Below, piece by piece: positions 48,672-61,633 of a stretch of 64,000 nucleotides of DNA; position 1 is the stretch's first letter, and each line of letters begins with the position of its first letter. Origin of the DNA: Agrocybe praecox. Taxonomy: Eukaryota; Basidiomycota; Agaricomycetes; Agaricales; Agrocybaceae. The stretch spans positions 2,790,001 to 2,854,000 of the forward strand of contig OZ024842.1 of the NCBI GenBank assembly GCA_964017145.1, written 5' to 3'. The notes beneath the pieces were generated by a model. It searched no databases. It was given only the letters and a program-made list of their open reading frames with translations, and was not told the origin of the DNA. A program made the position numbers and the translations under genes.

Positions 48672-50140
48672 CTCGCAAAAGGTAAGAGGGAAATCGGTTT
48701 GTTTACACCGCCTCCAGTGATTACGGTGTAACACCCGTCGTCGCTAGCACGCATCGCACCGACCCCGCTCCAAACAAGTTGTGTACGAGTGATTGTTTCA
48801 GGGATCCAAATCCGGTAAAGAAATAGGAGCTCTAATTTAACCATCACATCCGCACTGCTTGAACTTGCTCGACTTGCTTCAGCTAATTTCCCGACATTTT
48901 ATGATTATTATCTACTGGACTACCTTACTAAAAATTGCTCCCGGATCCTGGTGCTCATCCACAGACTTTCTTGGTCGAACTGGCTGTCTTTGGGCTGTCG
49001 AATTCAAAATCAATACTGCTCTGATTCCTGGAAGGCCTGAAAGTTCTAGCTTCCGCGATCCAATAGCATCAAGTCACAGAGAAATCTGAGAGGCTGGCCG
49101 TACTTGACAATTCGTGTAGTCAAACCTAACAAATCAGCCGGACACGCCACAGTGCGCCTTTCCAATCGCTGTCAACTCCGACAGCTGCACCTTGAGCAGG
49201 TTCTGTTGGAAAAAGTATCGGCCAATAGGCCATCGAGGTGATGTGTATTATCAATTCTCAGCACCTGCCATCTGATCTTGGTCAGATCTGCTCCAAGAAT
49301 AACATTGAAATTTTTGGTGCCAGATATTTTGAACTATCGATTTGATGCAGACTTGTTTTTTTTCCTGTGCAGAGGCTCAATTCCCTGGAAAATGACAAAT
49401 GCTCCCGCGTCTTCGGTTTAACAAGACAGCCATGCGTGTTCTAGGTTCTAGCGGACGGAAAGATAAAATGATTGAAAAAATGATGAAAGATCCTGACCTG
49501 CGAGCTGGTAAATTTAGTTTCGCTCTATCCATCATCCTTTCGAGCCAGTTCGAATTCTATGAGATTGTTAAACAGATATTAGTATGTGAGCTGTTCAAAC
49601 ATTTGTTTACATGCTATGGTCCATCATTTTCATGATAGATAGCATCAACATGATTATAACGTTGATTAAAAAATTTAAGCTATGTTACGCAAATTATCCA
49701 GTTGCAACTTACGAACATGGCCATCTTAGCTTTATGGATGAAAATGATAGAAACACCCCGGACCAAGGAGGGCTCTCGTTCAAGTGTTTAGTAGCAAAGG
49801 TCAGGTAAAATAGTTAATGCTTTGTGGCGTAACTCCCAAAACGCCCTTGAGAAAATTTGCCGAACAATTTTAGTTAACGCCTTTCAACAAGAGATTGAGG
49901 CCAATTTCCGCCTTCCGGATTTCTTGTTTGGACGAAGAACTGCGGCGTACTCATTAATAGCGCTTCATTCGCGTCATGGCCTCATAGCAATGGTATAACC
50001 ACGATGACTCTTATTGTATTGCATTTTGTAAATAGAGTGTGGTTGCGAGAGAAGAACATGAACCAGGCTAGGATCAGGTCGAGGGCGAAATAAACTCTTA
50101 GCAAATCTTTGGTTCTCATCCTGCCGACCAGCAGCGGGAT
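48672..50140. other. Intergenic, no supported gene
   Basis: About 1.5 kb upstream of the GT17 gene and downstream of the coiled-coil gene. Plus-strand frames at 48859-49089 and 49399-49635 (78 codons) lack splice support and recognisable motifs. Confidence 0.4.
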
Positions 50141-51728
50141 CTACTTGATAATCAGTGGCGTCAGAAGCTTGCGACGGCTCTTCGCGGACATTGGAACAGT
50201 GGAGTCCTGCTTTTCTCTCGGTGCTGGTATCATCAAGAAAGGAACCTAGAAAAATGAAATAAAACGAAATAAAATAAGCATAAGCTATTTCTTAGTCTAC
50301 TTTGCAAGCTGACTTACCCCAATGTGGGCCATAAATTTGTTCATATCTTGAGCGTGTGCATCCGAATCTTCTTCTCCGTCTTCTTCTTCTCCTCCTCCGC
50401 CACCGTCATCCCCCGACGAAACCGTGCCTTCTTCGCTGACTATAGACAATCCTCGAGGCCTTGGTCTGACAGGAGATGATACTGCACTATCCAATCCATA
50501 TTCACGCAAGAGCTTCCGTGTGTCTTCCTGGCTCAAAGCAAACAAGGCGGAAAGATCCCGAGGAAAGAGGTTTGACGGAGTCGGTGGGATTGTATCTGAA
50601 ATAAAAGAGGACCTGAGAGAGTTTGACGTAACTCTCTTGATAGGTGTCGGCGCTGGCACTTTGTAGTTAAAATTATTAGGGAAGGCGGACGTCGGAGTGG
50701 CTAGCGTCGAGTTGGTGACAGAGTCGAAATGGCTGATGATGATAACTGGAGATTGTTCTGGAGTTGGAAGAGGCCGTAGAAGAGGCCTTAGGCGCGCATT
50801 AGGGCCTGGTACTGTCTGAAGAGCATTGTACCGCCGTGCTTCACTGCAAAGGCATTTAGGAAACAAATATGAACCACTAGATTTATGAAATAAATTTACG
50901 AATTGTGAAGGGAAGTCTTGACTTTCAAGATTTCTCTCTTGTGGGAAATTACCTGTTGGCGAAGATCGTCCGGGATTTGGACCGCGAGCTACAGCGACAG
51001 ATGAACAGAATATTAACTGTCAAACCACCATAATCATCTGAGATAGAGCAGCCGAAACCTTACCTGATGTCGAACTTTTTCTTCGACTTGTTCTCGAACA
51101 GAATTTTTAACCACATCATACAACTGTGTTCTGATTTTTTCTTCCACAGCTTCCTTGATCCTCGATTGAAGGACTGTCCGGAGAGATTCGACTTCTGCCT
51201 TGTGTATTTCGATCTGTTTCTCAAGAGCGGAATGCAGTTGACGAAGCTAAATCCAAATTAAACGTCTGACAGACCCAGAGTATTAAACGGAATGTTCACC
51301 TGTCCTGCAGCCTTCGTGTCCAAACTCTGCGTTTGCAGTGTGTCGATCTGATCGCCGAGCCTATCGAACGCAGTTGTCACTGACGTTAGAGCCTTTTTCA
51401 TATTAGAGAAAACATTTGCAACAGCTATAATTTCTTTTGAGGCGATGTCATCGACGGTTATTCCAGGAGAAGAGGGCTCCTCCTGCAGATATACTGGGGG
51501 TTGATGCCCTTTCTTTGGTGTCAAACATTCCGGGTCAGGAAGTTCAACAGCTGTGACGGTTCCAGGAGAAGTCGGAGGTGTCTCTAAAGGAGAGACCGCA
51601 GGCTCTGATTGTAGATTGTTGACATCTGACCCTATCGATACAGCGTCTGAGGAGCTGGTAACTGGTGTGCTGGGTGTCTGAGCGGTATGGTTCTGTTGAC
51701 CCGTTTTCGCTTTCTGGCGTTTACCCAT
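50141..51728 (-). CDS. Uncharacterised coiled-coil protein
   Basis: ATG 51728 opens MGKRQKAKTGQQNHTAQTPS, a basic start. A Ser/Thr/Pro-rich linker follows, then a heptad-rich section: NVFSNMKKALTSVTTAFDRL, GDQIDTLQTQSL and, after splicing, LRQLHSALEKQIEIHKAEVE with VESLRTVLQSRIKEAVEEKI. A Pro-rich part (PLLRPLPTPEQSPVIIISHF) and LFALSQEDTRKLLREYGLDS lead to a Gly/Glu/Asp-rich acidic run and MNKFMAHIG. A 75-bp intron then joins VPFLMIPAPREKQDSTVPMS and a basic end (KSRRKLLTPLIIK). Total about 430 residues. The coiled coil suggests an oligomeric scaffold. No family was recognised. The frame is open upstream to 52016, but the ATG at 51728 sits where low-complexity coding character begins. Confidence 0.75.
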
Positions 51729-52675
51729 TGCGATAAAGGTTACTTGTTTTTGGATTTCGGTCCCGTTGATTGTAAAGAAAGAAAGTAGATATGAGGCCGG
51801 GCAAATCCAAGGGAAAATGAAATCGGAGATGTAGAAAGATGATGTGGGAGCAGCTCCAACTAGTGGTTTGCTTGCAGTCGCAGTAGGAGAGAAAGAGGAG
51901 GAGGTTACAACGTTGGCTTCATTATAACTTCGAACGCAGCGGTCCATTAATGGTGCAAGGCCGTCACTAAACAGGCAGGCCTCAAGGCACGAGGTCTGTG
52001 CATTGTGAAAAGTCATTTAACACGAGGACGCGATGAAAGAATATTCTGCTCCAGTCCACCATGTTAGAAGATTCCAAGCCTAAAAGCTCGTGCCATGACG
52101 ATGTCGTGCTTTTGGTAGTAAACTGAGCTGACGGTTTCTTCGTGTCGCAGCCAGAATTACCTCGACCTCGAGACCTCCGCACTTTGGTCTGACATAGAGT
52201 GAGGTTAGTAATCGAGAGCTTTTTGAAGAAAGCATGAAAGCAAGGCCATCTATTGACGATGTTTTTCCAAAATTGCGGATTTCCGGTGCATACCTACGGT
52301 TGAAGTTGAAACCAGTCCTAGTCCCAGCTTAAAGTTATAAGTATCCAGAGATTCCTCGTAATTTTTTGAGTAAATCCAAGTCTGAATCACACTGGCAGCA
52401 TAAAACGATATTCGCCCAGTGTTTTTTTGCAAGGGGTATATGTGATGAGCAATTAGAATGAAGCGTGAACTAACTTGGAAATTTGAAGAAAGACGTGATA
52501 TGATCAGACGCGTCTTCCGTTTCCGTTTCCGTCACGGTTCGTTTGCCACTCCGTCAACCCAGTCAACGACCTCGCAGGGTATATCAAGCGTCGATAAACT
52601 AGAATATTCAATGAACTCTTTGTCTATCTCTTGCTAAACCATTACAAATCCACTTGAACAATCTTCTACTCATTA
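51729..52675. other. Divergent intergenic / leader region
   Basis: About 950 bp between the two divergent starts at 51728 and 52676. The minus-strand frame at 51982-52182 is probably untranslated leader. CGTTTCCGTTTCCG near 52515-52530 is a short direct repeat of unknown meaning. Confidence 0.4.
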
Positions 52676-54204
52676 ATGAGCCTCCTCAGAGCGTCTAGAA
52701 CGAATCTCAGGCTCTTGTACAACACATTCCCGCGCTCAAACTCTTTCCTTCAACGAACTCGAACTCTGCAAGTATCCTCAATATCTACTACTCGGACCAT
52801 GGCAAGTGAATCGAGCTCATCGTCGAATGCGGCGATGGCATCACCATCTCCACTACGACCACCACCAGTCACGTTCCCAGTTTCTCCCGTCCCCGCAAAT
52901 CCTCTCGGAGAAGGAAAATACATACGAACGGCTGCTGCGCTTATAATAGGGTACGATCCATGTAGATTAATTGTTGTTTTTCATTAATTTTCTTCTCAGG
53001 GACGAGATTCTAAATGGGAAGACCCTTGACCGAAATTCCAATTACTTCGCCCAGTACTGCTTTGAACATGGGATTGATTTGTACGCCAGTCTCTCCTGAG
53101 AGTGGCATCCTTGATTTCTGAGCCCATTGGAAATATGTAGGAAGCGGATAGAGGTTATTGCAGACAACGAAGAGGAAATGTAAGCCCCATGTTGTCATCT
53201 TCATGTGTCGTGCCAACTAACCCATGTGCCTGTATAAGCATTGAAGCCAGTAGAAGACTTGTCAAGAACTACGATCTTGTCATTACGAGCGGAGGAATTG
53301 GACCAACGCACGACGGTAATGTCGCGAGCAGTGTTTATGGATTAAGCCGGGTCGCTAATGTACATCTAGATATTACTTACGAATCTCTTGGGAAAGCATT
53401 CGAGCAAAAGCTCGTGCATCACGAAGAGACTATCAGGAGACTGACTGAGCTGAGCAAACATCGTAAATGGGTGGGTACTCAGAATGCTGAACAACTTGCG
53501 GCGACGCATCGTATGGCACTTTTCCCTGAGAAAGCTGAGGTTATATTCGTCGCAGAAGATATTTGGGTGGTAAGCCTTCATATATGATAGGCAATATCAT
53601 CTTCCGACTTATCTTGTGCTCTCTAGCCTGTCGTGCGTCTAGCAGGCAAATTGTGCATTTTCCCCGGGATTCCTGCGTTGTTCCAGAAGATGTTACACAA
53701 CTTGACCAATTTTATTCCTCTTCCTCCAAAGAACGAACGGCCGTTGAGAATTCAAGTATTCACAGAGTATGTTCCTTCTGACATTTCATTCAAAGCTCAC
53801 ATCAATAATGGTTCAATTTGGGTATCTTTGCCAGTCGAGCAGAATCCATGATCGCTCCTTATCTGACCTCTCTTCAAGAACGTCTCAAACCTCACGGAAT
53901 TCAAGTAGGGTCTTACCCCATCTTGTACAAAGGGGTTTTTGTCAGCCTTATTGGGCGCGACCTGAGCTCGAAAATTCTTCCCGGCGAGAAAGACAAGGGC
54001 AAAGTGTGGCTTGCCGAAGTCGCTCAAGAAGTCGAAAAAGAGATAGGAGGTAGAATCGTGAGTGAAGAAGAAGTTGCTGCCCAGAAGAGCCGCCCTCCGT
54101 CCCTTGAGCCTGAGGTGCCAGCATCCACTGAGAAGCACGGAGCTGCGTCTAGCAACGACGAGCCACCAGAACCGTCGAAAACAGACGAGAAAGCCAAATA
54201 TTGA
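52676..54204 (+). CDS. MoCF/CinA-domain protein (FLAD1 N-domain-like), probable mitochondrial presequence
   Basis: The MoCF (MoaB/Mog, CinA N-terminal) fold occurs in molybdopterin enzymes and in the N-terminal domain of eukaryotic FAD synthases; the fungal stand-alone version is poorly defined biochemically. ATG 52676 opens [20 protein letters not shown], an Arg/Ser/Leu-rich presequence. A second ATG at 52799 in strong context (ACCATGG) follows, reading [13 protein letters not shown]. The domain reads [57 protein letters not shown] (diagnostic GGxGPTxDD), [40 protein letters not shown] and [14 protein letters not shown]. The tail is Glu/Pro/Ser-rich. Seven exons with in-phase 50-75 bp introns. 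Total about 400 residues. Confidence 0.9.
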
Positions 54205-57200
54205 CAATGCCAGTCCATTCCACACTCACATGCGTACGACGTTTCTCCCTTGGATCTTTATTACTTTCCTTTAGTGATGTTTGGGTCGCTGTAGCTCCTT
54301 CTCTCGTGTGTAAAATATGAAGTTAACTTCTTTTCGCCGCTTTGAACCAGGTTAGCGTGGCTATGAGCTGGTGTGCAGTCACCGACAGTACCACTCACTA
54401 CGGCCAACGCAACTCGCCTAGAGCGGGTTGTAAAGCAGGGCTTGCAAACGACACCTTACGACCTAACAAATCCGTCTTTTGTTGTTTACGTTGAGCATGG
54501 TACATAAACATCTCAATGACTCCTACAGCTAGAGCGTTCTGTCTTACGGAATTCAAAATATCCCGGAAGAAGGTACATCCATTTCTGACTCCTGCTGCTG
54601 CTTTACTTACCAGGTTGTCGAACAGTGAAACTTCTTTACCGCACAAAATGAATCCTGCTAAGTAAGGTTCATTGAGTTCAGCTCAAGTGCCAGTGGTTTT
54701 TTGCAATGGATACGATCAATATCAAGAGAAGCCATCCTATCATCATTCTTATTGCTATTGCGCAGCAAGCTGCGATGCGATTTCTGGTCGCATCTACCTT
54801 CCTCTGGTCTCTCTATCGTGCATACTATTACGGTCTTGAGCGCGAAAAACATCACCGCCCCATACCGATGCGGCTTATACTCGAGTCCTCTATGTGCTGG
54901 TTGCTACGACACAGTCCAATTGAAATCGTGACGCGCAAGGGTCTTCTATGTTCAAGAATGCATCCGAATCCCTCCTATGACCGCTTGGTCTCCACTCTCT
55001 CTTTCCGCTTGCGGGCCATCGCTTTGACGCGCGTTTGACACTTACCATCTTCTGCGTGATCTTCGCTCTGGGCCAGTCCCTTCAAATCGAGAACTCTCCG
55101 AGAACGACCTGTAAACGATCAAGACAACAGACAACGCTCTCCTTTTGAACATGTTACTATCCTTATGGACGTTTTCCTTCCCTTGAACACCGATATTCAA
55201 CCCATCCCGAGGCGACAAGATACACTTGTCATCGGCTAGATATGTCACTGACAATCAGTGGCATATCACGACAGTAAATTTGCCTTCGGTACCTTCAAAC
55301 TCTTGCCGCCTAATCCATCTTACGCGCTATCCAGTATTTCCCGAATTATTCATTACTTCTCTCCTTTTGGACTTATCGGAACCGTGTTGTCACTAATTTG
55401 TTCTGGGCCTTGGGGACTAACTTGGAGTAGAAGCGGGCCAAATTTGCCAGAACAAACTTGCATAAGTTTTCCCATCCAATCGTTCAAAGAGCAGTTATCT
55501 GATATCCCATTCCGTTCAACTTGCTGTCAAGAAAGGAGTCATCTAAAAACATAATCAACACAAGAGTGATGGATCTTCTTTTCTATCTTCAAAACAAGAT
55601 GTGTCTAATATTGGCCCTACGTACTCCTCTAGATAACTCAGACGTGAGTGATTGTAGTCTGCAGATAGCCGACATGTCAAAATTCGAACCATTCCATATT
55701 TTTACCCCGAAAGGCTGGCCAAACTTGTGATTAGCATCCATGGACGTGCACATTTGGAGTGCTTGAAATAAACTGCAAACCTTGGCACGCCACCATGTTT
55801 TCTTTTTCTCAATTGGCTGTGCGAACCGAGGAGCCGTTCAATACGACATGATAGAAGGGTTTTCTCATTCATCCGCGGAGGAGAGAAGGGAGTCTGTAGG
55901 CTCCTACATGAGGATGAGTTGGGCACGATGCAGGTGATGCCATACGCTGCATGCCATGGCCTCCATGGTTCGTTTTCTTCTTGCTCAATCTATATTCCTT
56001 CCCTGAATGACATCTTAGGAGGCGCAGCTTTGAAGAACGCGTTTAGAAGACTAAAGGAGCATGATAGTGTTGGAAGTTGAACTCCGGCTCGAAGATACAG
56101 AATCAGTCGGCCGTCGTTTCAAACTCTGGTCGTCGATCAACCCAGTAACAGGCTTCCATCGGTCTGGGATCGAGACGGTGCTCAGGGAGCTGGGACGGGC
56201 CCTTGCAACTGGAATGATAGACTTAGGTTTGAATCCACCTGACAAAGTTCTGTCAAACGTATTCCAAGTCATGAGAGGGTTGCCCATCTCCATTGATACG
56301 ATATTTGTTTAAGAGACGGTCAATCCAATACCAGGATGCCGTCTTCGCATGTTGATGATACAATATTCTCAACTCCTACTCATTGCTCATTGCTGACGTT
56401 CCGAGCCAATGGTTTTCTCACAATGCCAAAATATACTGTCCTGTCAGAAGAAATAGAGAATGGACCAATCGCCTGGGAGCCAGTTGCTCATATCGATCGG
56501 AAATCATAACATAACTTCGTCATGAAGGCCAACACGGAATAAAAATAACAGTGCAACGGCTGGAAGGCATGTATGTAAACTTCATAACCCTGCTCCTCAA
56601 TCCTTCTCCATTAATGTAACGTCCTCTAGAGGCCACTAGAGGCCACTTACCACCGACTCTACTATTATTATACTTGAACACCGGGAACACTGCGCACCAC
56701 TCGAGGCTGGGCGCATCAGGAGAACCAGAATAAACCGTTTGAAGTCAAGAGATTGACCCGCCATTTCGATATAACCAAGCATAATGGTCGGTTTCGACCA
56801 GCCTGTCGTTGAATTCCGAAACTATACCCTGACAAAATCAACTAGTAGTAAACCTGAGATGGATCTCCATTTTTCCCCGTTCGTCGTCGCAACGGCTGAA
56901 CTATTGGATCCTGCCTTAGAGTCCCTGTCTCAGCCTACTGTTAGCAGTACGACCATGACATACTTATTCCAAGTATCCTATTCAAACATTGCGTCGCTAT
57001 TCTCTTCATTCCTCACTTAACCGTCTCGTGATGCCCCTCTTCCAAACACAAACCTTCAAAGGCATGCGGATCGTACCCTGTAATTTCCGTTCCCTAGCCA
57101 GTAAATAAAATCAATGACAGACTGTGGTAAAAATAAGAGATGAAAGACTTGAACAGTAATCAGATAGCCCAAACCCCCTTGGGCCTTTTCTTATCTCTTT
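54205..57200. other. Gene-poor region with possible decayed coding fragments
   Basis: No complete gene. Protein-like fragments occur on the plus strand near 54706-55038 (QAAMRFLVASTFLWSLYRAY) and 56061-56312 (FKLWSSINPVTGFHRSGIET then VLRELGRALATGM). They lack splice continuity and are separated by stops, so they may be remnants of a gene or chance. Short tandem TAGAGGCCAC units lie at 56627-56649. Confidence 0.35.
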
Positions 57201-59169
57201 TCCAATTTTCCAAATTACTCCTTCTTTCTAACCGGCTTCAAGAATTCTTCTTTTTCTCGTCGCGGAGAAGAAGGCAGATGTCAACGGTCTCTTCTGCAAC
57301 CGAAACCCAATAATTATTACTTCTCATCTCAGACTTGTCAATCGCTCAAAACCCATTTTTATGCTCAACAAAAAGATACATTTCAATGCGCTTCAGTTCA
57401 AAGTCAATGAAGTCATTTGACGCAACTTTCGCGCGCTTACAATTGGACGACGACCCTACATTGGCCCAAATTGTTCTCTGTGTGATGTTATGTTATTTAA
57501 ATTTACCCAATCCCGCCTCCCGCGGCCTGCCCAGGCGGGTTACGGTTCCCGTGCCCCATGGTGGTCACTTGCTAATATTCCATGTATCTGGTCAAAAACT
57601 CTCACCCGCTAGCTCTGAGAATACTTACTAAGTACGACGAACTACTTTTGCTATGGTGCGCATAGCGTGGCAGCGGTATCTGTATGTTTCGAAGGGAGAC
57701 TAAAATTTTTCAATATTCCTTGATGAAAGTTGACATCACCCCAACTGACGCCGACCCCTATCGGTATGTCCTAGGAGGAAGTACATAAAAAGAAAAAGAA
57801 GAAAAAACATACACCCGATCAGGAAAGTAGAAGGAAACAAAAGAGAAAAGAACCTTCCGCTCCAGAAGCACAAAAAAAACAAACAGAAATTGGTAATCGA
57901 AAGAGAAAGAAGTTCAATCAATAAGTGGTGCATATTATGATTCCCCGCCGATCCGGAGCTGTTCTTCTAAATTTCATGATTGAACTATGAACGATTGAAC
58001 CATGAACGTCATTTCATTTCCACCGGGAGAGCAAAAAAGCGAACATGAAACTTTAGAACAATGATATTTCCAATTTGCAACAGGACAATTATTACAGCGG
58101 GGAGGAGGTAAATAAAATAGGTATCTTCAACAGTGGTATTATAAAACTTTGAATTTGTACTATAGACATTGGCTTGTTGTTGCTTGACTTCAGACTGGAC
58201 GCGGAACGAGAGGCTGGAGTGAAATACTGTGTACACCAAAGGAAAGGAGATAAGAAGAAGAAACGAGACTGGCGACGAGAGAGAGAGATACTGGAAGGGA
58301 AGGACGAGCCGAAGGAAAGATAATGAGCAGAGAAACAACTATTACAACTACAAATTGAAAAAATTCGAGAAAAAAAAGATATAATATATGGCAAGAAGAA
58401 CAAAGGAAATAAAAATAAACCAGGACACAAGGGAATGGACAAATGAGAGGAAGTTGTAAGTATTAACAGAAATGAAAAGGAGAAAAAAGGATCAGATTTG
58501 CGGAAATGAGGGTGGGTTTAATTTGTTATTTGCGCAGTACTCGGCGAAGATTGTGTCACCAAATTACTACCAGATGTCGAGGAGTAAGGAGAGTGAACGG
58601 TTAGATTGCGAATGGCGATAGCGAGCGGTCACCAGCAGATTTGTCTGTCTGGGTGTATGTATGATGCACGGGTTATTGACGATGATGATGGTACGGGATG
58701 AAGGCGAGGGTTGGGTACGAAGGGTGGCAATTAATGATAACAGTGGAACAGATAAAGTAAAAGTGACGGTAGGTAATAGGATGGGTGGAGCAGGTGCCCA
58801 ATGACGAGCGGACAATACACACAGACAGATAGCAACAAGGGTAACAATAGGACTGGCAGATAGTAGCTGGGAGGAGATTAGAAGGGATGAGGAGATCAGG
58901 TGCTTGCAGAAACAAGGACTGGTTGTCCCAAATTAGCGCCTACTGTAAGACAGTCAAAAGAGTGAATGGATGTTCGGCGGGGGTACGGGTTGACAAGATT
59001 AGACAAGAGTCTCCAAGAAACGAAGGGCACTGAGTGATAGGAAGGATAAAAATGTACAAGAAGGAATGACGCCCGTAAGGGGGGGAGACGAGCAGATGTC
59101 GGTGTAATGGCCTTCCACCGCGGTCAAGGGGGACTTGAGTTGAGGTACTTCGAGTTGTCGGTACCGCCA
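57201..59169. other. 3' flank of homeobox gene, purine-rich on + strand
   Basis: About 2 kb downstream of the homeobox stop. From about 57760 to 58900 the plus strand is dominated by A and G, so the minus strand (the sense strand of the homeobox gene) is T/C-rich. A GC-rich inverted repeat, CCCGCCT...AGGCGGG, sits at about 57513-57540. No coding exons seen. Confidence 0.45.
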
Positions 59170-61471
59170 TCATGTATACGCCGCAAATGCGTCGTGACTT
59201 TGCATGCCGTTATCCATACCCACTGGGACAGACGCAGAAACAGACAGCGCCTCCGCATATCCCCCTGCAGGGGTGTATGCCGAAGTCATGTAATCTAACT
59301 GCTGCGATTGCTGCAGTTGATTAGAGTTTTGGTGCTGGTGTTGATGATGTCCGTCGCTAGAGAAGGTATCCGAATAGCCCGAAGCCGGATATGTTAATTC
59401 CTCTTGCTCCAGCGGAAGCTGGTGCGGGTTCTGCTGCTGCTGTTGAGTACTGTAGTAAACGCCGTCCTGTTGATGCTGCTGGTCCGACGTCAAAGTCAAG
59501 TGATGAAGATGCTGCTCATTGCCGCCATATGCTAAAAAGTGCTCCTGTCTAGAAGTCTAAATAATGTAAATATTGTTAGAGAATGCTAAAATACTCGATC
59601 ACGAGTTTTAAAAATTCAAATACCTGATCGGGCTTGCCCTCCAACGCAAATGCTAGTTCGCTAGAGGAGGATATGGGGACGCTAGTTGTGACAGACGCCA
59701 CAGAAACGTCCTGCGCGTGAGGGCTATCCCTCGGAGTGATCGTCGAGGTAGGAGAAGGATAATTAGGCTCTGCCAGTTGTTGTTGTTGGTGCTGTTGTTG
59801 GTGCTGTGCATGAGATGATACCAACTCAGCTCCGTCACTGGCGTTGCAGTATGCAAACTCCTCAGGGGGTGAATACATTGGATTGGAATTTCCAACATCA
59901 AGGCCGGAAAGCATGCCTAAGAAATGTCCCGACGCACTGCAAGAGAAGGTGGGTCAGTCAGGCACCGTCTCAGAAAAATAATCTTGACAGATTGAACGTA
60001 CCAAGAATCTCTTCTCTCTTCTGCCAATTGATGTTCGACAGCCGGACCTCCGATTTCGGCGTAGTACGAACTGGTAATGCTTGATTCGCTAGTAGCAATG
60101 GAGGCAATGGAGCCGAAGCGAGAGTACGCATCATAAGAAGTGGCGGCATCATCGTCCTGCTCATCCCCTCGGAAGTTGAATGATCTCAACGAATCGGGTG
60201 AGTTACGCTCACTGTCGCCAGAGCTGGGCGAAGTCATGGCAGGTGTGTTGGCTGCACCGAAAGAGAAACCTGGGGAAGGTAGAGGACCGGGGATTGGAGA
60301 GGCAAGTGGACGCGACGATAGCGCGTACAGTTGTTGATCTGGAAGCGACACCCTGATAGCCGCATTATAGGGCGTAATAGGGGACGGGGATTGGCTAAGA
60401 CTCTGCTGCGCCCTAAGATGAGCAGAACGCGAGTCCATGGACAGACGGCGGAGATTTGCATGCTGAGACTGAGACTGGAAGCCAGCGGAAAGTGGTCCAG
60501 CACGTCTCGATGCGTGGTAAACATATGGCATACGGTTGAACTGACGGTGTGGTCGTAGAGAGTTCATGTTACTGCTGGTCTGACTGATATTGGTGCTGCC
60601 GCCTGGCATGACCACACCGAATCCTTCACCGTATAGCGCGCTGTTTTTGGCGCGTGCCAAGGGGGCGAAGGGGTTTTGGGCGAGTCTCTGCAGACTAGCA
60701 TCCACAGAGCTCCTACGGATGAAAGGATCAGGGCCTTCATCGTCCAGAGATGAGTTGGGTTGAGGGAATGAATTGACGGGAAGGGAACCGCGTCTGTAGG
60801 AATAGAGATCTGTGTTACTAACGAAGGTGTTGATAGGGGGTCGGATGGGGAGGGTCGCGCTGTCTGGCACAGGTTCAACTGGAGAATTTTTCCAAGTCAA
60901 GTCGGTAGCGTCAGTGATTAAGTGAAGCTGAGGAGGACTAGTAGAGGAGGCGGAATACGCGTCTAATTCGTCATCCTGTTCGTGCAGCAACGATTCTGAG
61001 AGCCCCTCGTCCTTGATGTGCAGATAGTCCTCGTCCTTGAGACCGTCGGAGCTGCTCGAACCAGATGAAGAATGCTTCGCGCCTGTTTTTCCCTTGACTT
61101 TTTCTTTTGCACGGCTGTTTAGTTCAAAGGTCAATATAATCATACCGGGGCTGCTCAGCAAAAGGCCACCAACCGATTCTGGAACCAGACCTGACGAGGG
61201 ATATGAGCTAGGGGCTCCTCGAGAGAAGAACGCGCAAGAAACGCACCTGAACGCCGCGAGCAGTCATCTCGAGCTGGAGGGCAAGCTCATTCCGCAAAGA
61301 CGCATTTGGTTTCGTATCTTTTTTGAAAATGGCCTCGAGGACCTTTAGCTGAGCACTTGTTGTGCGCTTACGGTGCTTGACCTCGTTGGGAGTATAGGGG
61401 TAGAAGGCACGGAAGTCGACGGCGGGGGAGTCTGGGGAGTTTGGGACAATGGGACGAGGGTAGGAGCCCAT
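59170..61471 (-). CDS. Homeobox transcription factor
   Basis: ATG 61471 opens MGSYPRPIVPNSPDSPAVDF. The homeodomain reads HRKRTTSAQLKVLEAIFKKD, TKPNASLRNELALQLEMTAR, GVQVWFQNRRAKEKVKG, including the recognition-helix residues W, F, N and R. Two introns interrupt the third helix: one after GVQ, one between NR and RAKEK, leaving an 17-base exon. The rest (about 600 residues) is disordered, with Ser/Pro-rich parts, an acidic patch (DGLKDEDYLHIKDEGLSESL) and Gln/His-rich stretches (HQQQHQQQQLAE). The end is MQSHDAFAAYT. Agaricomycete homeobox regulators of this type (for example the Hom proteins studied in Schizophyllum) affect fruiting. It is not a mating-type HD1/HD2 pair: it is a single gene without the partner gene and without the typical TALE insertion. 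Total about 690 residues. Confidence 0.92.
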
Positions 61472-61633
61472 AGTGGTTGTTTGGGAGAGAAGGGCGCGAG
61501 GCGGAAAAGATACAAGTTTATAAAGAGTACACAAACCAGTTCAGTTGCAAGTAACTAGGAACGGCTTCCTAATCCGGTTAGACCGAGTCGCATTTAGGGT
61601 GTTTATAAAAACTAATATTATAGCATGTATGTA
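61472..61633. promoter_or_regulatory. Short intergenic, homeobox promoter / wee1 3' end
   Basis: Only 162 bp separate the wee1 stop from the homeobox start, both on the minus strand. The homeobox promoter must overlap the wee1 3' end, including the AT-rich stretch around 61600-61650. Confidence 0.5.

Noticed and set aside
59170..61471. Idea that the homeobox gene is part of a mating-type A locus
   Set aside because: There is no divergently transcribed HD1/HD2 pair and no MIP peptidase gene beside it; the neighbour is wee1.
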